This document shows positions 8,877-17,170 of a stretch of DNA of 39,970 nt, piece after piece. Every line of letters starts with the position of its first letter. Positions within the stretch are counted from its first letter, which is position 1. A program made the translations under genes and the position numbers. The stretch covers positions 1 through 39,970 of the forward strand of contig DWYM01000042.1 of NCBI GenBank assembly GCA_019118665.1. Direction: 5' to 3'. The notes below the pieces were generated by a model. That model worked only from the letters and a program-made list of their open reading frames with translations, searched no databases and had not been told where the DNA came from. Origin of the DNA: Candidatus Mediterraneibacter intestinipullorum. Its GTDB lineage: Bacteria > Bacillota > Clostridia > Lachnospirales > Lachnospiraceae.

Positions 8877-10103
8877 TTATATACCCTTCGTATCATTGTA
8901 ACTATCGATTTTACCAGCACTTATCCCATAAAATACCATGATCATAATAATTATATTTGTGCTGAGATTTTCGCTGAATAAGCTTACGCAAATGATCACC
9001 AAAACTACCGCTGCTCGGAGAGTATCCTGGGTCATGGATTTAATCCCTCTAAACAGACCCACATAAATAAATATTCCATAAAAGGCACCATACATTGCAA
9101 ACCAATTAATAGGTGTGCATGTAAACATTGAATGCCCCACAATATTCGCTAACTGCTTAAAGCCTTCTGTTCCTATCCCCCAGAACGGCGAAGATAAAAG
9201 CGCCCAAAACGGATATACGAGAGCGTCCATTCTACTCGATGCCGCATTGGCAACACCAACTTGATAATCTAAGACCTGATTAATTTTCGTAACTAGGGTA
9301 AACTGCCAAAATCCTTCAAGATTCGGCAATATCTGTGTCACAATTATCAAAAGTATAATGGCTATCCCTCCAACTTTTATAACCGTTGAATTTTTCTTGG
9401 TTTTTACTAATGTAAAAGTTAACAATAAAACAGCCGTTATAATTCCTGTAGTGGAAATAGTAGAAAACATTGTTATAATAAATAGGAGCAATACCCATTT
9501 TCTTGGTGGATTGCTATTTCCCCTGTATAATTCAAAAAAATATGCAAGGCAAAGAAAAATTTGAAATGCACCCGGTTCCCAAAATATACCCTGGTTTCTT
9601 TGTACCCCCGTCCTTCTAAAATCAGAAACACTGGCAAATAACAAGAAGACGCTTTGATTTCCCTTTGAATTTGTCAAAACCGGGAATATATTTAGGATAT
9701 TTGGCAAATAAAGCAGTATTATATTTGCAAGCAATGACACAATAGATATAATAATTAAGCATTGCACATACTTATCTCTAAAAGTTTCAAACTCAATTAT
9801 AGAACTCAATAAACAAGCTTCAAATAAAATTAGAACTGTCAAAATTGCAATTATAGGATTAAATCCTGTAATCAACTGTGTAAATAACACGTTTGCACTT
9901 AATATCAAGAAAAAATATACCTTGCGCTTTGAAAGCTTATTCCGCCCCAGTAAAACCAATAGAAAAATAATGATTAAAACTATGACATGCCCTTCTACTG
10001 TTGTATATTCAAAAAAATAGAATCCGGCAAACATCAATAGCATAAAATATATCAATAAAAATATAATAATGCTTGTAATCTTAGTACTTGATAACTTAAC
10101 CAT
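8877..10103 (-). CDS. wzy: Wzy-type polysaccharide polymerase
   Basis: This 408-residue protein has roughly 10-12 hydrophobic segments and a central loop containing RRTGVQRNQGIFWEPGAFQI. The R-x-x-G-x-F-x-E-P-G arrangement is typical of O-antigen polymerase and ligase families. Wzy joins flipped repeat units en bloc on the outer face of the membrane. The gene is strongly AT-rich and poorly conserved in general sequence, as Wzy proteins are. It lies between two glycosyltransferase genes with almost no intergenic space. Topology, motif and the presence of a wzx gene support the call; a ligase role is unlikely because an LCP enzyme is encoded in the operon. Confidence 0.85.
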   Translation of the reverse strand: MVKLSSTKITSIIIFLLIYFMLLMFAGFYFFEYTTVEGHVIVLIIIFLLVLLGRNKLSKRKVYFFLILSANVLFTQLITGFNPIIAILTVLILFEACLLSSIIEFETFRDKYVQCLIIISIVSLLANIILLYLPNILNIFPVLTNSKGNQSVFLLFASVSDFRRTGVQRNQGIFWEPGAFQIFLCLAYFFELYRGNSNPPRKWVLLLFIITMFSTISTTGIITAVLLLTFTLVKTKKNSTVIKVGGIAIILLIIVTQILPNLEGFWQFTLVTKINQVLDYQVGVANAASSRMDALVYPFWALLSSPFWGIGTEGFKQLANIVGHSMFTCTPINWFAMYGAFYGIFIYVGLFRGIKSMTQDTLRAAVVLVIICVSLFSENLSTNIIIMIMVFYGISAGKIDSYNDTKGI

Positions 10104-10110
10104 CCGATCT

Positions 10111-11358
10111 TCATACCTTTACATTTCTTAATTGTAGATCTATATAGTCTGCAAAACTTTCCGGAGTGTTTAAAAAAAATTTTTCATTGAGATCATCTTT
10201 AGTAAAATTACATACTGGAAGATGCGTCAAAAAGCGTTGTGCTTTTAATACGTTATTTGAAAAATTTTCTGTTTCTACGATAGTACATGCAGCAGAATAA
10301 CAATCCAAATAAGGAATGGTAGGTTCCCACATATCTGGAACAAATGAAAGAATTGGTTTCCCATAAGAAATATATTCAAATATTTTACTTGGCACCATTC
10401 CTTCAACTTTATTCCCAAAGTTTAACAATACATCTGCTTCTTTTATATATTGTAACGCCGCTTCATGCTTTACATACCCAACCCAATTTACGCGGACAAT
10501 CTTTGAACAGTCTATAAGAAAACTATTTGATTGAGGCATTTGACCAACAAAGTTAATTTCTAATCTACTTGCACTCTCACAAGCTGCCAGCACTTTTAAG
10601 CCATATAGCGGATTCCTAATGTTTAATGGAAGACTTCCAACATATGTTAATTTAAGGGATTTATTATATTTTGAACTTACATATTGTTGCGTTTTATTTG
10701 AGAAATTTTCCTCACTCAATTTTAGCATGGGAATATCGAGAAATGTAACTTTTTCATAATATTCTTTATCCTTACTATATTTCTCATGATGATTTTGGCT
10801 TGATTTCATATAAATAACCCCATCAACCCCCTTAAGTAAGGTTTTTTCCCACCAAAGTCCTTTCTTTAATTTGTTTTTTTCACTTAAAAAAGTAGGTGTT
10901 GGCCCAGCCGACAAAGAGTCCAAAAAATAAGAAATTATTTTTTTGTTCGCATATCTCCGTTTTAACCACGCTGTAGCTAGTATTGGATCTAATTGTGAGT
11001 ATACCGCAATAATACAGTCATAACTATTTATTTTATCTAAAGATAGTATCTTCCTGTAAAGTTTCCATGTGAACAGAGGGGAGTGCCAAGGCCACATAAA
11101 CTTAGTAAGCCCCACCTGCAATTTAAAAAGATAAGAAAATATACAAGAGATTACTTTGCTGCTATAAAATTTTTTTCTCATTCTTATATTAAATTTAGGA
11201 TGAATTTGATACAAGCATCCCAGATCAAACTGAATTTCTGTTGAATACGAAAGGATATCTACTGCATATCCGTGTTCAACAAGCCGTTCGGCAACATTCC
11301 TAGTACAAATGCCACTCGCCGATTCTATTTCAAGCATGATAAATAAAATTCTTTTCAT
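10111..11358 (-). CDS. Glycosyltransferase, GT-B fold
   Basis: This 415-residue soluble protein begins MKRILFIMLEIESASGICTR, a glycine-rich first loop of GT-B enzymes. It has a C-terminal region (ADVLLNFGNKVEGMVPSKIFEYISYGKPILSF) that matches the donor-binding end of family 4-like transferases, with the conserved E in the PSKIFEY motif. It is less similar to classical GT4 than its neighbours. It probably adds one sugar to the lipid-linked repeat. The start at 11358 is two bases from the upstream GT2 gene stop. AT content is high, as in the surrounding genes. Donor and linkage unknown. Confidence 0.8.
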   Translation of the reverse strand: MKRILFIMLEIESASGICTRNVAERLVEHGYAVDILSYSTEIQFDLGCLYQIHPKFNIRMRKKFYSSKVISCIFSYLFKLQVGLTKFMWPWHSPLFTWKLYRKILSLDKINSYDCIIAVYSQLDPILATAWLKRRYANKKIISYFLDSLSAGPTPTFLSEKNKLKKGLWWEKTLLKGVDGVIYMKSSQNHHEKYSKDKEYYEKVTFLDIPMLKLSEENFSNKTQQYVSSKYNKSLKLTYVGSLPLNIRNPLYGLKVLAACESASRLEINFVGQMPQSNSFLIDCSKIVRVNWVGYVKHEAALQYIKEADVLLNFGNKVEGMVPSKIFEYISYGKPILSFVPDMWEPTIPYLDCYSAACTIVETENFSNNVLKAQRFLTHLPVCNFTKDDLNEKFFLNTPESFADYIDLQLRNVKV

Positions 11359-11360
11359 TA

Positions 11361-12452
11361 CTATTTTTTCCTACAAATATATTGAAACCTTCTGTATAAA
11401 TTGTAGTTTGCATTTACAAAACGTAGCAAGCCATATGTCATTTTTATGCCTAGGTGTCGTAGCGCCCAAAATATAATCAAGTAATCTCTTGATAAGTTGG
11501 GTTTCATATCAGTATTTAAGACGTTACTTACTTCTGGATTGCTCATCACTTTTTTGATTTGTTCCAACCTATCAATATTTTTTGATTTGCAAATGTTATT
11601 TAATATTCCAATTATCATTCTGCAACTTTCATTATTTAATGCCTTAATTATATTATCACGATTATAAAAATCTTTTCCACCCATCGAAGCCTTGATATAT
11701 TCTTTTCTGAATAAAGTCCGTTCTAATGCTTCAGCATAGTAGCGTCTGCTTAAAGATCCAGGTACTATAACATGCACACATCCTACGATAGGCGCGAGCT
11801 TTATTGCAGAAGAATAATAATAAGCTTCAAAATTAAATGCATAGTCTTCTGAGCCTATTTTTCTTTCTGACACAAACACTATATTATAAATAGTGAGTAA
11901 ATTTCTTTTATACATATTTTTCCAAACTGGCATTAATGTATCTCTAATTAAAAATCCATGACCTGGATAAGCATTTAAATGGCGCTCAAGTATTTCTCTC
12001 TCCTTCTTTTCCTGTTTGAAAACCTCATTTATCTTTTCCGCTTCATAAGGCACATAAGATTTACCTAAAATATTATCCTCTAACATATATTTACCAATTA
12101 CAATATCTATAGTATCGTCAAATTCTTTAACATAATTTTCGATACAATTTTCCAACAACCAATCATCTGAATCGAGAAAAAATACATACTTACCTACGGC
12201 TGAGTTTAATCCAAAATTTCTAGCTGATGAAAGCCCATTATTTTGTTTCTCGAAATACAAAAATCTAGAATCCTTGTGAGAAAAATCTTCTGCGATTTTT
12301 CCAGAGGAGTCTGTAGATCCATCATTCACCATGATCACTTCTATATTTTTATAAGTTTGTCTTCTTACACTCTCCAAACATTTATTTATATATTTCTCTA
12401 CATTGTATATTGGTATTATTACAGATACCAATTGCTTTTCGTTTTTTTCCAT
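11361..12452 (-). CDS. Family 2 glycosyltransferase
   Basis: The N-terminus is a textbook GT-A family 2 domain: VSVIIPIYNVEKYINKCLES, then EVIMVNDGSTDSSGKIAED and YVFFLDSDDWL, giving the nucleotide-binding Asp residues and the metal-binding D-x-D. The C-terminal 150 residues are variable and likely bind the acceptor; hydrophobic patches near the end may touch the membrane. The protein is 363 residues, normal for EPS GT2 enzymes. It starts at ATG 12452, eleven bases after the upstream gene's stop. It probably adds one sugar to the lipid-linked repeat unit at the cytoplasmic face. The sugar is not predictable. Confidence 0.9.
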   Translation of the reverse strand: MEKNEKQLVSVIIPIYNVEKYINKCLESVRRQTYKNIEVIMVNDGSTDSSGKIAEDFSHKDSRFLYFEKQNNGLSSARNFGLNSAVGKYVFFLDSDDWLLENCIENYVKEFDDTIDIVIGKYMLEDNILGKSYVPYEAEKINEVFKQEKKEREILERHLNAYPGHGFLIRDTLMPVWKNMYKRNLLTIYNIVFVSERKIGSEDYAFNFEAYYYSSAIKLAPIVGCVHVIVPGSLSRRYYAEALERTLFRKEYIKASMGGKDFYNRDNIIKALNNESCRMIIGILNNICKSKNIDRLEQIKKVMSNPEVSNVLNTDMKPNLSRDYLIIFWALRHLGIKMTYGLLRFVNANYNLYRRFQYICRKK

Positions 12453-12463
12453 AATGCCTTACC

Positions 12464-13672
12464 TTATTTGAAATGTCCAGAAACAGTTTTATAGTTGAAT
12501 TCAACTATATAGTTTTGATTTAAATATTCATATGCATTTTTTTTGAATTGGACCATATTACTTCCTATTATTTCATTTATTTTATATATAAAATTTTGTA
12601 TATTATTACTTTCACACCACCAACCAAATCCACCTTCCACAATCACTTTCCCCACATCTGTGTTTGGGTCTGTTACTGCCAGTACCGGTAATCTAGCCTG
12701 CATATAACTCAAAAGTCTGCTTGGAAAATTCGGTATAGTAAATCTATGATCCAAAAAAATCATTCCCACGTCACACGCTGCTATCATTCTATCATAATCC
12801 TCTTTGGGAAGCCGCCTCATTAATTTCATATTATGAGGCTTTTCTTCTTCAAAAAAGGCACTTATACGATCATATTCTGTCCCATCACCTACAATCAGAA
12901 AAAAAGTGTTTTCATTTGTAAGCTGAGACTTCAAACATGATATAAGAAATGGAATTCCCTGAGGTTTTCCCAAATTACCTCCATATACAAATACAAACTT
13001 GTCCTGTGGTATTCCATACTTATCTCTCATGCATTTCTTTTCACTCTGTGTCAGCTTTATTTCATGAGATTCTATACTATTAGGACATACTTCAACTTTT
13101 TTCTTCTCAATTTCAGGATTATGCCTTAAAACATACTGTACATTTGCCTCTGACATACAGCCTATATAATCAGATATTTTATAGAGTTTCTTTTCTTGCT
13201 TCCTAAAGTATTTATATAGTATACCTTTTATTCCTGTTTTACTTAGCATCCCCAGATCCACCGCATTCTGTGGGAAAATATCTTTAAGAATCAGATATGT
13301 AGCTGAATTATTCCTTTTTTTTATGTAGGATATCAAAGAAGCAAGCGTTATAGGCGGTGTCGAATATAGTATCAGATCGAATTTAATACCTGAAAAATAT
13401 CTGAGTATCGCCCGCTTATATTGATTAGAAATTAGCAGTGTAGAAATCCCCTTTTCTAAGATATTCGTCTTAGTAACATTTCCAACCTTTACCATCAAAT
13501 GTTTTGCCGTATCCTCTTGAACCAGTTCGGTAGGCAACCCTGCTCTTTTTTCTCGGGAACTGACAATATATACTTCATGCCCATTTTTCATAAATATCCT
13601 CAACAAATCAGGATATAACCCATACTGCCTTATGTCACCAAATGTACCAGTTGTTAAAAATAAAATTCTCAT
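12464..13672 (-). CDS. WbuB-like family 4 glycosyltransferase
   Basis: This 402-residue GT-B protein begins MRILFLTTGTFGDIRQYGLY. It carries LILKDIFPQNAVDLGML, a segment characteristic of the WbuB/WcaI-like group, and a C-terminal half with VYGGNLGKPQGIPFLI and NFPSRLLSYMQARLPVLAVTDP. WbuB of E. coli O26 is linked to L-FucNAc transfer; because CapE-CapF-CapG in this operon would supply UDP-L-FucNAc, this gene is the best candidate for adding that residue. The assignment of donor is inference. Start at ATG 13672, seven bases after the ATP-grasp gene stop. Confidence 0.85.
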   Translation of the reverse strand: MRILFLTTGTFGDIRQYGLYPDLLRIFMKNGHEVYIVSSREKRAGLPTELVQEDTAKHLMVKVGNVTKTNILEKGISTLLISNQYKRAILRYFSGIKFDLILYSTPPITLASLISYIKKRNNSATYLILKDIFPQNAVDLGMLSKTGIKGILYKYFRKQEKKLYKISDYIGCMSEANVQYVLRHNPEIEKKKVEVCPNSIESHEIKLTQSEKKCMRDKYGIPQDKFVFVYGGNLGKPQGIPFLISCLKSQLTNENTFFLIVGDGTEYDRISAFFEEEKPHNMKLMRRLPKEDYDRMIAACDVGMIFLDHRFTIPNFPSRLLSYMQARLPVLAVTDPNTDVGKVIVEGGFGWWCESNNIQNFIYKINEIIGSNMVQFKKNAYEYLNQNYIVEFNYKTVSGHFK

Positions 13673-13679
13673 ATCGCTT

Positions 13680-14651
13680 CTACTTCACCATAATCTCATT
13701 ATACTTCATCATGTAAGTATTTTCAGCATAATCGCCTAACTTTCTAGGATTCCTCTCACCCCTCAGATTCCTGATAATCATATTCATGTGGTCACACCCG
13801 CATTCATAAGCATGTGGATATCCTCCTCCAAACCTGGGATTGACTTCTGAAATATAATATTCCCCATCGATCTCAAAGATATCCATATCTATCTCTCCTC
13901 TATATCCCGCTTCCTTTACAAACTTTTCTATTAGATTGAACAACTTATCATCTTTAAATGAAACTGCCTTATCTGTCTCACCGGCGCGCATCGCAATTTT
14001 TTTCTTAGTAAATATTGAGACAATCTCCTCACTGATCATGTCAATATAGACATCCGCGCCAATCTCCTGGCCTTTAAGATATTCCTGGATCATCAGATTA
14101 TCATTATGAGCAAATAACAGATCTACCATCTCTTTATCCTCTGCTTTACTGATGGCAATCGAAGCGCTTCCTCTGACCGGCTTTATAAAAACCGGGAACT
14201 CTATCCTGCCTGCTTCAAGATCAGAATAAAACTCATCTTTTTCCGTGTAGCTTTTCGCGGTTTTGTATCCGTGCTCAGTAAGCCATTTATACATCAACAT
14301 TTTGTCCAGAGACATTTCGCACAGATTATAACTGGATCCGATTACAGTTACACCCATGTCTCTAAATTTGTCTGCATATTCTGCTAACAAACTAAGTTCC
14401 GGATCGATCAGGCTGAGTACGGCCGTAACTTTTTCCTTCTTACAAATATCAAAAACCTTATCCATATATCCAGGATCCGTAATCCGTGAGACCTTATAAA
14501 ATTTGTCTGCCTCGTATACAGCCGGCGCAAGTTCACTCATATCTGCAGCGATCACATTTCCAGTTCGTTTTCCGCTGTCATCCGTCAATGCCCTTTTAAA
14601 ATACTGAACAATCTTGTTTCTTGTTCCGGCGCTTAATATCAAAACATTCAT
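13680..14651 (-). CDS. ATP-grasp domain ligase in the EPS locus
   Basis: This 323-residue protein has a preATP-grasp Rossmann-like N-terminus (NVLILSAGTRNKIVQYFKRA) and an ATP-grasp core. The core has FPVFIKPVRGSASIAI (ATP-contacting Lys), MIQEYLKGQEIGADVYIDM and YISEVNPRFGGGYPHAYECG with the metal-binding Glu and Asn. It resembles the large subunit of carbamoyl-phosphate synthase and stand-alone amino-acid ligases of capsule loci. These activate a carboxylate as acyl phosphate and join it to an amine. A plausible task is amidating a sugar acid or attaching an amino acid to an amino sugar. The adjacent PLP enzyme and GNAT genes fit such a decoration module, but no substrate can be named. GAGGG precedes the ATG. 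Confidence 0.82.
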   Translation of the reverse strand: MNVLILSAGTRNKIVQYFKRALTDDSGKRTGNVIAADMSELAPAVYEADKFYKVSRITDPGYMDKVFDICKKEKVTAVLSLIDPELSLLAEYADKFRDMGVTVIGSSYNLCEMSLDKMLMYKWLTEHGYKTAKSYTEKDEFYSDLEAGRIEFPVFIKPVRGSASIAISKAEDKEMVDLLFAHNDNLMIQEYLKGQEIGADVYIDMISEEIVSIFTKKKIAMRAGETDKAVSFKDDKLFNLIEKFVKEAGYRGEIDMDIFEIDGEYYISEVNPRFGGGYPHAYECGCDHMNMIIRNLRGERNPRKLGDYAENTYMMKYNEIMVK

Positions 14652-14683
14652 TGTTGTCCCTCACTTAAACTATTTTCCTTTCC

Positions 14684-15889
14684 TCAGATACGGATCATCT
14701 TCAGATCATCAAAAAACAAAGGCGTTCCCCCTGTATGTATAAACAAGATATCACTATTCTTTATATCTTTATCATCCAGATATTTTTTCATTCCCTCATA
14801 TGCCTTTGCAGTATATACGGAATCCATTGGAATCCCATGACGGAGCAGCATCTCTTTTTTGCGTTTTCTGTATATCAAGATTTTTCTTTCCATATCCATC
14901 GCCTGTATAACCATCTTCAAAGTGCGTATTATCATCAACCTGCTTTCTGTTATAAGAGATATTCTTCTCCTGCAAATATTCGCATATACTTTCAACGACT
15001 ACTTGTCTGCCTCTTGGATTTTTCCTTGCAATACTAATTCCTACTATATTCCTCTTATCTTTATGTATGAGCTGTCCGCATACCAATCCGGCTTGTGTCG
15101 TCCCGGTGCCCGATGCAAAAAATATATGATCAAAGAAAATGCTGTTTGCTTTTTCAAATTCCAGGATTTCCCGATAACAGTCTACATATGCCTGTGTTCC
15201 CAGGTTTCCATGGCCGCCGCCTTGTATAAAATACGGATTTTTTCCTATGCTTTTCAGTTCAGAGAGTTTTTCTTCGATCGTATTATGAACTTTTTCAACC
15301 GGTACGATCGTCATTTCTGCCCCAAAGAGCTTCATCATTTTACTGTTGAATGTAGGATTGAACCCCCCAAGCGGCCCGATAATATAGCAGGGAAGATTCC
15401 TTGATACAGCCATATTTGAGATAATCCTACAATGATTAGAACTGCTGCTCCCATACGTCACAACACAATCAAATCCACCCCTGTCTATCTCTTTGAAAAA
15501 ATTAAGAGCTTTTCTTGCCTTATTTCCGCCAAAAGAAACAGGAAAAAGTCATCCCTTTTAATAAAAATGCGATTTGCAGCATTTTCAATCTGATACAGAG
15601 GAATGTCATAAACCGTCTGCTCAAGCTGTAATATCTTATAATAATCTGAAACCGTTATTTGATATCGAAATCTATCTACATATTTTCCTCTGTTTACGGC
15701 TGACTTTTCTGCAATCCCGGTTTTAATAAAACCGCACTGTTGGAACAATTTCTGTGCAGCCGCATTTTCTGTCTCGGTTAATAAATATACTGTGTGGAGC
15801 TTTAAGGAAGAAAAGGCATACTTCAGTAAAAGAATTGTTGCAGATTTTGCTATCCCTTTCCCTTTATATTCCTTCTCCACTAGTGTCAC
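14684..15889 (-). pseudogene. Broken gene: GNAT remnant joined to a PLP-dependent ACC-deaminase/D-cysteine-desulfhydrase-like enzyme
   Basis: Three frames together encode one fold type II PLP enzyme. IPLYQIENAANRIFIKRDD (about 15590-15550) is the typical N-terminus, then GGNKARKALNFF with the Schiff-base Lys and TYGSSSSNHCRIISNM, then FASGTGTTQAG, and finally GIPMDSVYTAKAYEGM and HTGGTPLFFDD up to the stop at 14684. The frame breaks at an A-run (15543-15547, one base short) and at a T-run (14855-14860, one base too many). In the first frame the enzyme is preceded without a stop by the C-terminal half of a GNAT acetyltransferase (EKEYKGKGIAKSATILLLKY). The GNAT N-terminus is missing, although the frame stays open past 15970. 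The damage is either real inactivation or homopolymer sequencing error. Confidence 0.72.
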
Positions 15890-15971
15890 ATAGTACTCTG
15901 CCTGTCCCTTATCTATCCCAAGCAGCCCTATGATCCCTACAGATTTTTTGTCACATTCTATAATTGAGAAA

Positions 15972-16532
15972 TTATCCAGGATGTACCATCCCCCTCGTAT
16001 TTTTAAGGAATTTCTCCATAATCAATAAATCACAATATTTTCCATTTATAAAACGCTCTTCTTTTAATTCACCCACTTTTTCATAACCTAAAGACAGCCA
16101 CATTAACACTGCTTTTTTATTTTCAGCTACAGCTTTCAATGTAATCTTTCTCAAATTCAGATATCTTTTTGCATATTGCTCGATCAATTGACATGCTTCA
16201 CTTGCGACTCCCCTTCCTCTTGCCTGTTCTTCTCCTATAAAAATACCGATTTCGCAGGTGCGATGTATCCAGTGGATATTGTATAATCCCACCATTCCAA
16301 CAGGATTGTTGCTTTCTGTTATCATAAATCTTTTATTGTTCCCTGTCAGATCGATTAAAGACTCCATCCATTTTTCCTGCTGATCTTTCGATACCGGGTG
16401 ATAGCCGCCACCCAAAAACATATAAACATCTTCTTTATTTTTCCAACGATTCAATGACTCTAAATCTGTTCTCTCGATCGGCCTCAAACTTATCCTTTTC
16501 CCTTCCAAGCACACCATTTCACAATTCCTCAC
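15972..16532 (-). CDS. GNAT family N-acetyltransferase (RimL/PseH-like)
   Basis: The protein starts near LEGKRISLRPIERTDLESL, the beta1-alpha1 region of RimJ/RimL-type GNATs. The acetyl-CoA site is EQARGRGVASEACQLI, fitting the R/Q-x-x-G-x-G/A motif, and the usual N-x-x-A-x-x-x-W/Y segment is ENKKAVLMWLSLGYEKVG. The GTG start at 16532 overlaps the previous stop by four bases; an internal ATG at 16517 is also possible. Position directly after the dehydratase, aminotransferase and phosphoglycosyl transferase genes suggests it may acetylate the new amino group of the first sugar, as PseH does in another pathway. The family is secure, the substrate is inference. Confidence 0.85.
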   Translation of the reverse strand: MRNCEMVCLEGKRISLRPIERTDLESLNRWKNKEDVYMFLGGGYHPVSKDQQEKWMESLIDLTGNNKRFMITESNNPVGMVGLYNIHWIHRTCEIGIFIGEEQARGRGVASEACQLIEQYAKRYLNLRKITLKAVAENKKAVLMWLSLGYEKVGELKEERFINGKYCDLLIMEKFLKNTRGMVHPG

Positions 16533-17170
16533 TTTTCTCCGCTTTTTTCTATATGACCGGACGCGTATATATTTTCACTTTTTATGACACGCATCACCGT
16601 CATAAAAAGGATTTTTATGTCCAGCCATATATTAAAGCTGTCTATGTATTGATTGTCTATGCGTATCCGCTCATTCCATGAAGCAGAATTCCTTACAGTT
16701 GCTTGGGCAAGACCTGTAATGCCTGGTCTCATCTTAAAGCGCTTTTTTGCCCAGTCAGGATATGCTTCGTATCCATCATATGGATGATATGTTGCTGGGG
16801 GTCTTGGCCCAACCAGACTCATCGATCCATTTAAAGTATTAAAAAGCTGAGGTAATTCATCCAAACTGGTTTTCCTCAAAAATCTCCCGACCTTGGTAAT
16901 CCTAGGATCCGTCCCCTCTTTTACTCGAAGACCGTCTCCAAGATGCTCTGCATTTACGATCATTGTACGGAATTTAATAATTTTAATAACTCTTCCATTT
17001 TTTCCTACTCGATCCTGCCGAAAAAAAATTGGACCTTCTGAAGAAATCTTTATCGATACAGCAATAATAATGAATAGAGGCGACAAAATAATAAGCCCAA
17101 TAATACTTCCCACAAGATCCATGCATCGCTTAATAAACAAATTTGCTTTTCTCATGATTGTTTTAATCAA
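16529..17170 (-). CDS. Initiating phosphoglycosyl transferase, PglC-like
   Basis: This 213-residue monotopic enzyme of the bacterial sugar transferase family has one N-terminal hydrophobic segment (GSIIGLIILSPLFIIIAVSI), the motif FFRQDRVGKNGRVIKIIKFR, the catalytic Asp-Glu pair in SLDELPQLFN (residues 104-105) and SLVGPRPP. It lacks the long polytopic N-terminus of WbaP, so it is the PglC-like minimal form. It transfers a sugar phosphate to undecaprenyl phosphate, starting the repeat unit. With a PglF-like dehydratase and aminotransferase upstream, the substrate is probably a UDP-diamino- or 4-amino-trideoxyhexose. The TTG start at 17170 has AAAGGA four bases upstream; ATG 17155 is an alternative. 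Confidence 0.92.
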   Translation of the reverse strand: MIKTIMRKANLFIKRCMDLVGSIIGLIILSPLFIIIAVSIKISSEGPIFFRQDRVGKNGRVIKIIKFRTMIVNAEHLGDGLRVKEGTDPRITKVGRFLRKTSLDELPQLFNTLNGSMSLVGPRPPATYHPYDGYEAYPDWAKKRFKMRPGITGLAQATVRNSASWNERIRIDNQYIDSFNIWLDIKILFMTVMRVIKSENIYASGHIEKSGEK

